Shown piece after piece: positions 11,531 to 23,394 of a DNA stretch of 64,000 nucleotides (position 1 is the first letter of the stretch; each line of letters starts with the position of its first letter). Origin of the DNA: Przewalskia tangutica. Lineage: Eukaryota; Streptophyta; Magnoliopsida; Solanales; Solanaceae. The translations under genes and the position numbers were made by a program. Where the stretch lies: the NCBI GenBank assembly GCA_029844215.1, contig CM056732.1, forward strand, positions 23,855,501-23,919,500. Direction: 5' to 3'. The notes beneath the pieces are model-generated. The model did no database searches, had not been told where the DNA came from, and saw only the letters and a list, made by a program, of their open reading frames with translations.

Positions 11531-14487
11531 TGTCACGACCCGACCCCGGGGCCGCGACTGGTGCCCTACCTGGGCACCCCGTTCAGGTATACATCAGAGA
11601 ATAGCAGCGGAACATACACAACATACAACATGTTTAGACAATAACATCACAGGCTAGCCGATAAAGCCGCCTTCCATAAAATATGCATAATCAAAAGCAA
11701 AACTGTACAACTCGGTTTTTACAACCCAAACCACAAAATGTGACTACAGATCTCTAGGAATAACAACTGTGGCGGGACAGGGCCCCGCCATACCCCTGAA
11801 TGTACATAAATCTACAACATCAGGGAAAGACTGTACCAAAAGAGACAAGCCTCCGGAGAAATGGAGCTTCTGACGTCGGATAAGTGATCCTAAGAATGAG
11901 GATCCACCACCTGCTTACCCCTACCTGCGGCATGAACGCATCCCCCGAGGAAGGGGGTCAGTACACAATATGTACCAAGTATGTAAAGCGGAAAATCGTA
12001 ATTACATCATAAGTTTAAAACAAAGTCGGAGACATGTATGATAATCAAATTACGATGCTGTGCCTTACTAACAATGAGAGTAAATAGGAGTATACTTACA
12101 ACATAAAAATAGGAAGCTCACGATCAAAGCGGGACCACCCGCGCGATGTCATTAAGCAATCCTACTCGCAGGACTATTTCACCCGCATAGGTCGTGTGGA
12201 CCGCATGAGGTATTCCTCGCGTGGGACTATTTCACCGCATAAGCCCTTACGGACTCGCGTGAGGTATTCCTCGCGTAAGGTCAGACCGCCCGCGTGAGAC
12301 TATTTCACCCGCATAAGCCCTTACGGACTCGTATGAGGTATTCTCGCGATCGTGGGTAGCAAATCCACGGAATATGCAAATGCCACAAACCCGAGAATGA
12401 CCAGTAATGAATAATATACCACTAGCACAAATCGGCTATCATACATAACATAAGCACTACCTTATCATACAATATATGATATATAAGCAAGTTAAGAAAT
12501 CCCTAACTTCTTATTATTCTTGTTCATATACACTCTCATTTTAGTTTACTTAAGGCACTAACATGTCTTTTATAAAAATCCGGGAATTTAACCCAAGTAT
12601 TACATACTTCCACTCTTTTAAAAATGACTCTTTTTCGTATAAAACTTCCAAGATACTAATAACCGTAGTATCAAGTCACAATTACTTTTCAAGACAAGTC
12701 ACAATACTTTTAGAAATAAAATTAGGCTTCTAAATCAAGTGACTTCTTTTCTCCTAAAAACCTTAGGCAATTGATGCCTTAAAACCAAATTGCCTTTCAT
12801 TAAAACAAGTCATTTATCCTCATTTATCCTTCCATAAAACTAATATAACCAACTTCCCATAAAGTCGTTATATTAACTTTATACCTTAGCCAATTACAAT
12901 TTCCTATCCAAGGGACTTATACGTTTAAAACGAAACAAGTATCACATACTTTAAAACTCTTCAAGTCCCTTAATTTTAAAAACTTAAGACATCCTTAATA
13001 CTTTTAAAGAAGTGAGTTAATCTCCTAACTCACCCAACTTGGCTATTCATAAAACTAGTAAAGGATAGCAAGGTCTTGTACCTCTACCGTACTATATACG
13101 TGCAACTAGTCATGCTCAAAAGATAGGAAAGTTCTACATACCTCTTCGGGTCAAACCACTCGCCACGTACAATATCCCGCCCGTAGTATGTCAACCTATA
13201 ATGTCCACAATACGTCTATTAACGTCTTACTTCAAACGTAGAATATTATAAGTGTAAAGTCACTAAATTCTACGGAAAATCGGACATCACCTCCTTTGTT
13301 TCTACATACGTTGCCACCTTTTTCAAGGCCGAATTCAATAACCAAACACGCCACATTTAAGGCCCAATCAATGCAATTAACAATAGGGGATTACACGCCT
13401 ACTAGACGTGTAAAATTCCGTCCCACAAAAGATATCAAACTAATACAAACTACTAGTCCAATTCGGCCACATTGAGATATAATAACACCAATTCTTATCC
13501 AATTTCCATTTCAATCCAAGTTGTTAGCATAACATGATATCAAGTCGCAATCGATTATAACTACTATAATCTTCAAGTAAGTAACATGCGACGATTCTAA
13601 TAAACGACCAAATTGTAATCCAACTTCACATGGCTTAAATGACATTTCGGATTTAAGGCTACAATCAATCCATAATACTTATAAAACTTCAACACATACA
13701 CTTCATGCTAGCAAACATGTAAGGCTAACAACAATATATAATCTTGTAACACTTAAGAGACAAGATTATTACCTCAACGACTCTTAGTCCAACTTCAAAT
13801 CCGAAGTAGCTCCTTAGCAACTTAGAGCCTCTTCAAGACACTTCAATCCGCTACTTGAGACCCTTAGAACAACACCAACAAATTTCCTTCAATCTTCCAA
13901 ACAAAACCTAGAAAAGCAACTAGGTTTTCACCTTGCGACTAATACGAAAACTATCTTTTTCCGGGATTTTTCTATTGAGATACACTTACAATACACTCAT
14001 GAACCTTGGTTTAAAGTGTGGAGCTAAATGGACAACAAACAAATTTTTTTGTGTTGGGAGCTAGCCAAACCCGAGAGCCCCTAAATGTGTTCTTGAAATT
14101 CTTGAATTTTTTTTTAAGTGTTGAACTTAGTCTTGCTACTAGTACTACTATATAGCACAATGGAGGGTCAAGATGGGTACAAATGTGAGGCTTGGATGAG
14201 TTTCTATTAAATATCAAGACTTGTGGTCCCATTGACTAAGTCAATATTCTCAAGCTCTTCAAGTTGCAAGACTTGTGTTCCTAACAAGGGTCAAATGACC
14301 CTTTTGCCTATGCTAAATTTCGTCCAAGACAACATAAGGGGTGACACGTGTCGCCCTCCCATTCGTCACAATATTACGTTTTCCGACAATTTCATAATTC
14401 CGATAAATTTTTACAAGTCTCTAATCTTATCATTTGGGATTCTCACGTATGTTCTTAAAACATGTCCTGTAACTACGGGGTGTAACA
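11531..14487 (-). mobile_element. Solo LTR of a chromovirus-type gypsy family (2957 bp)
   Basis: In minus orientation it starts TGTTACACCCCGTAGTTA and ends GGTCGTGACA, with perfect GTTTA duplications at 11526-11530 and 14488-14492. The ends and the internal hairpin (11770-11790) resemble the solo LTR at 46418-49268. There is no internal domain and no second LTR, so it probably formed by LTR-LTR recombination. Frames crossing its right edge (for example 14223-14693) are chimeras of LTR and gag. Confidence 0.9.
12130..12360 (-). repeat. Degenerate tandem repeat within the solo LTR
   Basis: Three to four copies of a roughly 60-70-bp unit containing GGACTATTTCACCCGCATAA and TGAGGTATTCCTCGCG (plus-strand reading). 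Confidence 0.7.
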
Positions 14488-14492
14488 GTTTA

Positions 14493-15736
14493 GAATATGA
14501 AAATTTATGCATGCACCCCGACGTCGAATTACCTGTGGGGTACAAGGTGCCCAAATTTGACATGTTCGATGGAAAAGGGAATCCTCGAGCTCATCTAAGG
14601 TCATATTGCGATAAATTGATTGGAGTTGGAAAAAATCAAGCAATCATCATGAAGCTATTCATCATGAGTCTAACCGGCGAGGCGCTGGACTGATACACAT
14701 GCCAAGACCCTCGAAAATGGGACGGTTGGAATGCCATGGCACAAGATTTCATGGATAGATTCAGATTCAACACTGACACTGTCCCGGATAGATTTTATCT
14801 TATGAAACTTGAAAGGAAATCCACAGAAACTTTCAGGGAATACGCCCTGAGGTGGCGATCAGAAGCAGCAAAGGTCCAACCTCCAATGACAGAGAGCGAA
14901 ATGACCACCTTGTTCGTGCAGTCGTTAAAAGACGCGACATATTATGAAAGGATGATCAGTGTAATCGGGTGAAGTTTTGCAGAAGTCGGAAGAATGGGCG
15001 ACTTCGTGGAAGAAGGCATTAAGACAGGCAGGATTACAAACCTGACAGCCCTACAAGCAACTATGAGCGATGCGGTCAAATTCCATCGGAGGTACCTCAG
15101 AGGAGAAGAGATCATCACCTCTATCACGGTCATTCGAGCATAGGCGAGCGACTTCCAGTGTATCAAAGCCCACCGCCTTCTTACCATAACCAAAACACTC
15201 AAAATCCACAGTCATATTATCAGCACTGCGCCACCCCATATTCTGTTTACCATACCCAACCAGCATACTCAAAATACTCACCACAATCACGAACCCGCAC
15301 CCCAAACGGACCCAAACCCCGCATAGGTACTGAGAGAAATCCAACCAGAACCTATACACCTTTAGCCGAACCCATAGCCCAAGTATATGAGAAGCTGAAA
15401 GTCGCAGGAATACTCCAACCAATTCCCAGAAATACCCCCAGGCCTACTTCCCGAGGGCACGATAGAACCAAACATTGTGCATACCACTCCGGTGCCGAGG
15501 GACACAACATCGACAATTGCTATACACTCAAGGACAAAATAGAGGAGTTAATCGAAGAGGGAGCCATTCAGCTGAAAGATGCTCCTCTCAACGCAAACAA
15601 CAACCTTCTTCCGGGTTATGAAGATGCCCATGTGAACATGATAGCTAAAAATGAAGAAGACGGTCTGGAAGGGACTATTACGCCAGCCCGAAAAGGGAAG
15701 AAAGTTGAGTCATCGACCAACTGTCAGAGAAAATGA
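14493..15736 (+). pseudogene. Tat/Ogre-type gag, central and C-terminal part
   Basis: Continues with EYENLCMHPDVELPVGYKVP, then the capsid core (FDGKGNPRAHLRSYCDKL, MAQDFMDRFRFNTD, TFREYALRWRSEAAKVQPP). This strongly matches plant Tat/Retand-type gag as I know it. Decay is visible: TGA at 14692-14694 where Trp is expected (TGG to TGA), TGA at 14970, TAG near 15142 and a frameshift, after which 15158-15736 is open. That last piece has the HCAYHSGAEGHNIDNCYTLK segment, a zinc-knuckle-like Cys/His cluster. No protease or RT follows. Confidence 0.85.
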
Positions 15737-16832
15737 GGTGCTCCTTGCCGGAGATTGTTTAACCATTGAATAAATCATTCTTCTAGTTGTGTGCTGCAAG
15801 AGATGATCCTGCTGAAGATCGAAGACACAGAGCAAGAAGAAGTGGACTCGTGCCCCTGCCTTGGCCCGCCGAGTCCTGAAATAGTTAGTTTAATATATTT
15901 TGCCCTTTATATGTAATAAAATGGAAATACGTTTGACCTGATTCCCTTGGTGGATACATAGGCGGCCGTTTCGGCTTCGGTCGCAACTCTAGAAACTTTA
16001 ATTTCATCCAATTTCGCTTGTAATGAACTATGTCATGACCTGATTCCCTCATGGGGATACGTAGGCGGCCTAAATCGGCTTCGGTCACACCATTAGGAAA
16101 TCTTCCCTTATTTTAAAAATAACGAAAAATACACATAATATACAAAACAACCCCATTGAAACCCATTTTAGGCCAAACGCCCTTTGAATATTCAGAACTG
16201 GGACAAGGTAGGAAACCAGGCAGGGGTTATGAGTCCAAACAAGGCAGACGTCCGAGCATCAAGAGTCAAAACTATAAGGTCAACGCGAATCAATTGCCCC
16301 CCCCCCCCCCAAACTCACAAAATTTTCTTTGAGCACAGGTCCTTCATATTAGCAGAAGATACAACAAAAGTTCTTCATATTAGCGAGCGAGAAAATACAA
16401 AGCGAGAAAGAAGCGTGAGCAGACAGACATCAACAATCAAAGTTCAAATCCAGCAACAAAGTCTAGCGCATCAGCTCGGGCCTAGAGTCAAATTGCAGCC
16501 CATGCAGTGCATAAACGCACAACGAAAGACATCATGACAATCCATACGACATTTGCAACACCCCACATATCATACAGGGACGACATCCCTACTCACAGAA
16601 TCACATTTCTCATATATTTATCATTCTGTTTTAACAGTTATACACTAACTTTTTCTCAAGCTTAGCTTGCAGGAGCATTTATTCTACAGGAGCAGCAGCA
16701 ACACGTCCAGGCAACGATGTCATCAGCATCACTTCCACGCAACGACGTCATCAGCACGACGTCAGCAACAATACGTCCAAGCAACGACGTCATCAACATT
16801 ACGTCTACGCAATGACGCCCTCAGTATCACGT
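15737..16832 (+). other. 3' region after gag, no pol
   Basis: Where pol would be expected there is only a short tail (VDSCPCLGPPSPEI near 15843-15885), then two copies of a block reading TGACCTGATTCCCT...GTAGGCGGCC...CGGCTTCGGTCRCA at 15934-15988 and 16036-16090. A C run lies near 16300. From 16670 the DNA becomes a loose repeat of ACGACGTCATCA-type words leading into the minisatellite. I see no RT, integrase or protease motif in any frame. Confidence 0.7.
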
Positions 16833-17360
16833 CCGAAAATGACGTCAAGTCCGAAAACGACGCCACGTCCGAAAACGACGCTAAGTCCGAAAACGACGCC
16901 CGTCCGAAAACGATGCCGAGTCCAAAAACGACGCCGAATCCGAAAACGACGCCGAATCCGAAAACGACGCCGAGTCCGAAAACGACGGCGAGTCCGAAAA
17001 CGACGCCACGTCCGAAAACGACGCCGAGTCCGAAAATGACGCCAAGTCCGAAAACGACGCCAAAGTCCCAAAATGACGCCCAGTCCGAAAACGACACCCA
17101 GTCCGAAAATGACGCCGAGTCCGAAAATGACGTCAAGTCCGAAAACGACGCCGAGTCCTAAAACGGCGCCACGTCCGAAAACGACGCCAAGTCCGAAAAC
17201 GATGCCAAGTCCAAAAACGACGCCACGTTCGAAAACGACATCGTGTCCGAAAACGACGCCAAGTCCGAAAATGACGCCAAATCCCAAAAACGACGCCCAG
17301 TCCGAAAACGACGTCCAGTCCGAAAACGATGCCCAGTCCGAAAACGACGCCGATTCTTAA
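16833..17360 (+). repeat. 18-bp minisatellite in the 3' region
   Basis: About 29 imperfect copies of an 18-bp unit, consensus TCCGAAAACGACGCCRAG. The unit length is divisible by three and lacks stops, so several frames on both strands are open (for example 16667-17161 plus, 16805-17287 minus). The resulting Lys/Thr/Pro or Ser/Phe repeat proteins are artefacts. Tandem repeats between the coding part and the 3' LTR are a known trait of Tat/Ogre elements. Confidence 0.93.
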
Positions 17361-17922
17361 AATGACGCCACGCCAAAAAACGACGTCATCAACATATCAC
17401 ATCTACGCAAGGACACTTTCTCTACTCTCAAAAAATTGCATTTCTTGTTCATGTTTTATTACTCTGTCTTAGCAGTTATGCGCTAACTCTTTCTTGAGCT
17501 TTAGTCTACAGGGGCAGTTGCAGCAAGGACAACATATCCACATTCACAATCGCAACACGTCCTTGCAAGGGCAAAATTACAGCATTTGCAACATCACATC
17601 AATACAACAGGCATCACATTGTTACAGGATAACCTTTCTATTCTTAGAATTACATTACTTATAAATTCATGCACTACCATTTTTGCCTTAACAGTAATGC
17701 ACTAACCGTTTGTTTAAGTCTTAACATGCAGGAGCAGGAGCACAACGTGAATTTTCTCTTACAGCGAACTGGAATAATTTGTTGGGGGGCCAACCTTCCC
17801 AACAAATGGCAGAAGCGGCCTCAAGCGTCGGTCCACTCATTCCACGTCACCATAAACCCAGCATTTTCATAAGTCAATACCGGTACACCCCTAAGTTCAA
17901 GCTAGTTTATTTTTTATTTCTA
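17361..17922 (+). other. 3' untranslated stretch before hairpin repeats
   Basis: Non-coding. It contains repeats of a TTAGCAGTTATGCGCTAACTC-like motif (about 17470, and a variant near 17690) also present near 16630, each followed by a GCAGGAGCA/GGGGCAG block, so it appears to be an older, longer-period duplication. No gene is seen. Confidence 0.5.
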
Positions 17923-18103
17923 CCCAGTGTCGTCATAACTCGACACTGGGACAAATGTTGAGTCCGCGTTAGCCCACCTTGGTATTTTGACCATGGTAGC
18001 TCAATGTCGTCATAACTCGACACTGGGACAAATTTTGAGTCCGCGTCAGCCCGCCTTGGTGTTTGACCATGATAGCCCAGTGTCGTCATAACTCGACACT
18101 AGG
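17923..18103 (+). repeat. Three tandem 76-77-bp repeats, each with a hairpin
   Basis: Hairpins at 17923-17950, 18000-18027 and 18076-18103. The first is a perfect 10-bp stem, CCCAGTGTCG / CGACACTGGG, around the loop TCATAACT. The second has two mismatches and the third one; the loop is identical in all three. The units are separated by ACAAATTKTGAGTCCGCGTC-type spacers. They lie about 125 bp before the purine tract. Confidence 0.92.
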
Positions 18104-18225
18104 ACAAATTGTGAATTTTGCGTCAGCCTTGTCTTAGTTGCCCAACATGTTTAATTCTGAGGATCGAGACAAAATTGGCTATAAGTCAACGTCTTTGTCC
18201 GAAGACTCTTCCATCATCTCCACAC

Positions 18226-18238
18226 AAAGAGGGACAAG
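18226..18238 (+). promoter_or_regulatory. Polypurine tract
   Basis: AAAGAGGGACAAG ends one base before the 3' LTR. This is the expected place for plus-strand DNA priming. Confidence 0.65.
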
Positions 18239-18239
18239 T

Positions 18240-21200
18240 TGTTGACACCCAATTTTGACCCTCCCGTCCAGTCCTTAACTACAAAATTACACTAATTTTT
18301 TAAAAAATAATTTTTTACAATTTTTATAATAAAATGCAACAATAATACATTAATGCAGACACAAATAAGCAATTTAATAATATCACCGCGTCTTACGCAC
18401 TTAGAGTCTTGCGCCCGCATTTATTAATTTTAAGCCATGTCTAATTCTTAAATGATAATTAATAATAAGTACGTAAATAAATAATTTAACAATGACGTCG
18501 CGTCAAATAGCATAGTCGCATTTATTAATACGCAAGGCAGTTTCATAATTATAATTTGTAATTAAAATTGATCCAATACATGCGTTTAAATAAGAGCGTC
18601 ACATTTAGAAAAGTATTAAGCAGTCCTTAAATATCATATCTGCATTTTAATAATTTAATCTAAACCCCATTCAATTTAACGGTGTCGCATTATAAAATAT
18701 TAGGCACTAATTAAATAACACGTCTTTATTTTTGTAATAATTTAAACTCAAACTCAGACTAATAAAGCACCGAAATAATTTAATCACAATTTAAACCATC
18801 TAATGTACCACTAATTAATTTTACCTAAAACTAACTCCTAAAACTAATACCCAATATAATACCTAATCAGCCCCGCCTTTTAAATTTCCCAGCCCACTAC
18901 CGCAACCCACACCAACTAACCCGACCCACACCCGCCTAAGCCCACCAGCCTTTATACTCATCCCCAGCCCAAACTTCCTATCCCTACCCACAGCCCTTCG
19001 TTACCCTCTCCCTCACTAAAAAAAGACAGAACAAAAACCCTAAAGCCATCGCCGCACCCCACTCCCTTCAGCATCCGCCACTATCACTCAACCGAGATTC
19101 TCGCCGGATTTTCGGGCATCCCACCATTTGCCACTCACTCATTTCCTTAGCCAAATCGCACTCAGAACAGTACAAAATCATCTTCAAAATATACCCAACA
19201 CTTACCATATTCCGAAATCTTACCAAAACAAAATCTGAGAATCTCACATTCATACAACTTACCATAACAAGAAAACTGGTTCTGGTAAAGAATCGCATAA
19301 AATCAGCACTAAATCAGCCTAAGAGCGGGACCAAAATTAGAACCCAGAAGAAAACTATAAGAGAAACCAATCTATACATACAATGGCATCGAATGAGCAA
19401 GGGTCGACAGCAATCCAGACCCCCTCTTGACTAACAAAAGTCGATCGATTTATGCATGCAAGGCATAGGAGGAGACGGGGGAAAAAGAGAGAAAAACATC
19501 AGAAAATATCAACAAGAATCGGGGGGAAAAAGAGACTTGTCGGTAGAAAAGTTTTCCGGTTCAGAGAAAGAATCGAACATCCAGAATCAACAATTTCTCG
19601 CAAAAAGTTTCATTTTCCTTTCTATCGCATAATCTCATTCTCCGAGTGAATCGACGATTGCCTCGGTTCGCTGTCCGGAGAAGATAAAACTATGATTTCT
19701 CTCAGCCCCTTCTAATTACTGTGTTATGTTTACTGCAAATCAAGTATTTTTATGGTCGAGTGTTTGGTTGCATTGATTGGTTGTTAATTAAAATCAGAAT
19801 AATGAATATGGGTTCCCAGTTAGTATGATTAGATATGCAGTAAGGTTTGGGCATGTATTTTCGGCATCATTGTGATCTGTTCAATTAGTTATTGTCGAGA
19901 GTCAGATTCTCTTTTATACGATGGTGTGTTTGTTTAAGTATAAATGGCACAGAACTAGCAGGCTAAATCACTTATAAGATCGTGTCTCACTCAACTTAAG
20001 CCCTCACGTGTCTTATCTAGTCGTAAACCGTCTGAAAAGCTTGTCCAGTAACTTATTGAGGCATTAAGTTTTGTTGTGAATCACACTTCATCATGCTCAT
20101 ATAAATATAAAAGGGGGGTATGTTGAGTTAACACATCTGTGATGTGTAAATTGCTACATGAATTGGTTCTTTGCATAAGTACATGGTTGTCTACTGTTTA
20201 TAACCACGATGAGGTGTATAGGTACATGTCTTCACTTGTTCAGATCATTCATGGTTTAATTGCGCTTGTCTGTTAGGATCTCTTTGGGTAATTTGATGTT
20301 TAATGGCCATTGGCATACCCCTGTTGTGACTCTGTCTTATATCTTCATACCATCTCTCAAATCAAAATTCAATTAAATTTTACTGTTTGGGGGCCTATTC
20401 TTTCATTGTAAAGTTGGCCATGAAGCATGTGTATTTTGTTCAGGTTAAAATAGTCACATATTTGCAGATACAATCTAAATTTTGGCCATATTGAGTTCGT
20501 AGGTTTTCCATTTTGGGCCACAACATCTGTTCTTAATTAATCTAAGTGGCATATTATTGAACCAGTTAGCATGAAGGAGGTCCTATATGTTTAGTCTAAC
20601 TGATAGTCATGCACCCCTCTAAAAAATCCATGTTTGATATAAAGACTTGTAAACCAATTAAGTTAAGATACATCCACATGTAAAACTGATTGTTAGAATG
20701 AATGTCAGCATATAAACTACTTTTTGATTATGTGTGTTTATCCTGTTTGCTTAAGTATCAAGATGTTATGTTAATTTAAGAGGTCTTCCTGAGTTTTTCT
20801 CCATATGACACCATGCATATATCTGACTCGTTGGGTGGTGTTAATGTCTTGCCTGTATCTATATGAAAGTATTAGCCTGACCTCCCAACACCTAGTTTAA
20901 TATCTACTTAAAGGAAGCCTGTTGCTATCTGATGGTCTGTTTGCATGTTAGCCTGAAATCTAAGCCTGATGACTTCATCTCTTTGCTGGAATTCTGCATC
21001 CTAGTTTGCATACTGGCTGGTGTGATTGAATTGTATCAGTCTAAGTAGTGCATATAGAGTTGAGAAAAGGGAAAATACTCATAGCCTTGACATGGTTATT
21101 ATTCTTGTGTTCATTCTAGAAAATGTCCCCTCTTTTGCTTCATTTTGCCTGCGACAGTACTGAGGTATACGTGATATACTGCATTGTACATCACATATAC

Positions 21201-22604
21201 TTAGTATACCTGATTGTCTGTATATATCACTCACCATTATTACATCATGAAAGGTGTTGGGCCTATCCAATTTGCAATTGTTTCTGCTCACCTTTTTGCT
21301 AGGATAGATGGGGGCTCGGCCCATTAGTATTGTGGTTTCTCTACATCTGCCTTCATGACGTGTTATTGGGGCTAAGCCCATTTGTTGTCTTTCCGCATGA
21401 AACTGCTGTTTGGGCTGACATATTTTCACATCTGGAAACTACTGTTTTGGGCCCATTTTTCTTTCGAATTGCGGGAATAAAATGATATAAATATGCTAAA
21501 TCCTATACCAATGTTTATTTATTATTTGATAAGGATATAGGCATATACTAATCCTTTTTATTTTATTTTACATGAAATACGTCGGAGCAAAAATGAAGAG
21601 TCTCATGGCGAGACTCATCTTGAGCTACTTCAAATGAGGGCCCGCATTTATGTGCATCCATCTCGCATAGGAATATTCCAAACCGCGGCGAGTGTTATCG
21701 CCATTCCCTCGAGTCACTATTATTTTCTTTATCTTGCCCATTCATTTATTGTAAATTAATTGTCTAACATTACATTATTAGTAGAACTCTTAGAATACCA
21801 AACCTTGAGTCAATAGATTAGAAAGTAGTTAACTAGCAATTTGTTTCCCTTCGAATTAAATACTTTAGATTATCCATACATAGTTTAAGCTATACTAAAC
21901 CACCTAGTAATCTTAACTTGCATAACTAATCATGTAGCTAGGATATTATTTCAAGTTTCCTAACCCATTTGCTATAAAATCCATATAGAAATCTTATTTT
22001 TTTTATATATACTAAGAAATCCCCTTAAGCATGTGGTATACTAATCAAGGTAGACAAATGTATACATTTAGTCAATAAATAAATTTTTTATATATAATAA
22101 ATGCATGCTTTTAAACTTTACACATATAGCACTAGTCTTATAATTTCTTAATAAAAGACAAAATACATTCTTTTACTAAAACACCCTCTCCATTACATCT
22201 TAGCATAAATAATTAACCCTAGGTATGAACGGACAACCGCAAGTTAGCGGATCTTAGATGGTGCCTAATCTCTTCCCTCTAGATTAATAAAGAACCCTTG
22301 CCCAAAGTCTCGCATAAGTTTTGCAGACCATAAAAAATTGAGTTAATGTTGACTTTAACCTAGTTGATATTTAGGTGTCCTAATTCACCCAAACTAATTA
22401 GGTGGCGACTCCGCGAACCCTTTAGCACACTTTAGCACCGTACTTTAACCTTTTAGCACCCCTTTAGCATTTTTTTGCATTTTTAGCATTCTAGTCTTTT
22501 TTAACATTAAGCACCTTTTTAACATTTAGCATTTTTTATTTATTTCCTAACCTGTTATTTAAGCAGGAGTTATTTTAATGTCGCGGTCGAAAAGGGGTGT
22601 GACA
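18240..22604 (+). repeat. 3' LTR of the Tat/Ogre-like element (4365 bp)
   Basis: Near-identical to 5638-10029, including the first 110 bases, the splice-donor-like site and the primer-site-like motif (22403-22414). It is followed by the ACAAC duplication. Small open frames in it (19068-19298 minus, 21079-21429 minus) have no recognisable domain. Confidence 0.9.
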
Positions 22605-22609
22605 ACAAC

Positions 22610-23390
22610 GTTATCCGAACTTTATTGATTCATGCTTCCGTACCCACTACGTTTTGGCATCATGCTTTATAAATGACTACATATATCTTCTTAACATTCT
22701 TCATATAAAAAATTTGACGTATTTTCCCCTCTTCAAATTTTATATAACAAAACTCCTTCGTTTTCACATCTTAGGGTCTTTGGGTGCTTATGTTATCTGT
22801 TGTTTCCGTCCACCACAATTAACAAACTCCAGACACGTTCTACTCATTGTGTGTTTTTGGGTTATCTGTCTAATCATCATGGTTACAAATATTTTGATTT
22901 ATCGTCTAATAAAATCATCATTAGTCACCATGTTATTTTTTATGAGTCCCAATTTTCATTTGCTAAGGTTAGTAATCCCGTACCTAGTTCGTATAATTTT
23001 TTGAATGACGGTATCTCCCCATTTATTATCCATCATTTATCTGACATGTCTCGCGCCGATCCGTCGGGTCCATCGCTCATTGCCCCATCAAGCCACGGTA
23101 CCATCGGATCCAATCCATCAGGGCCAAGACACTCCCGGTTCGAATGGGCGATTGCCCACCAATCCAAAGGTCCAAATCTTATTCCCGCCCAATCCGCTTT
23201 CTAGAATTGCTCGCTACGTGTTGGGCGGAAGACTCACCGTCACGCCACCCGTCTCGTCCCGCTAATCCCCAAAATTCACTAAATTCTCCTCCGAGTCATA
23301 AACCAATCACTCGTAGTCAACAGAATATTTTTAAACTAAAAAAAAGACATTTTAATTTTAATTTTAATGTACTTAAATCTCTTCTACCCC
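22610..23390 (+). pseudogene. Copia-1 integrase C-terminal part and linker to RT
   Basis: Picks up exactly where 5637 left off: VIRTLLIHASVPTTFWHHA, then remnants of the ATYLLN and FGCLCY-type blocks. FPSTTINKLQTRSTHCVFLG (22800 onward) and GYKYFDLSSNKIIISHHVIF follow. This is the well-conserved C-terminal copia integrase motif. A Pro/Ser-rich linker runs to about 23300. Frameshifts break it into frames at 22654-23004 and 22800-23204. The homologous minus-strand block in copia-2 is 45376-45879. Confidence 0.82.
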
Positions 23391-23394
23391 GTAA

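Larger units (their letters stand above)
5638..22604 (+). mobile_element. Tat/Ogre-like Ty3/gypsy element, gag-only
   Basis: Bounded by two 4.4-kb LTRs that start TGTTGACACCC and end GTGACA, and flanked by a perfect 5-bp duplication ACAAC (5633-5637 and 22605-22609). The internal part has a tRNA-Arg-type primer site, a gag of the Tat/Ogre type and a long 3' region with an 18-bp minisatellite and hairpin repeats, then a purine tract. No protease, RT, RNase H or integrase is present, so the element is non-autonomous. A solo LTR (11531-14487) interrupts its gag. Large LTRs and hypervariable 3' repeats are known traits of Tat-lineage elements. Confidence 0.88.

Noticed and set aside
14223..14693. 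156-codon plus-strand frame
   Set aside because: Its first part is inside the minus-strand solo LTR and its last part is Tat/Ogre gag; it crosses the insertion junction.
16667..17376. Long open frames on both strands encoding Lys/Thr/Pro or Ser/Phe repeat proteins
   Set aside because: They come from an 18-bp stop-free repeat and overlap one another in several frames.
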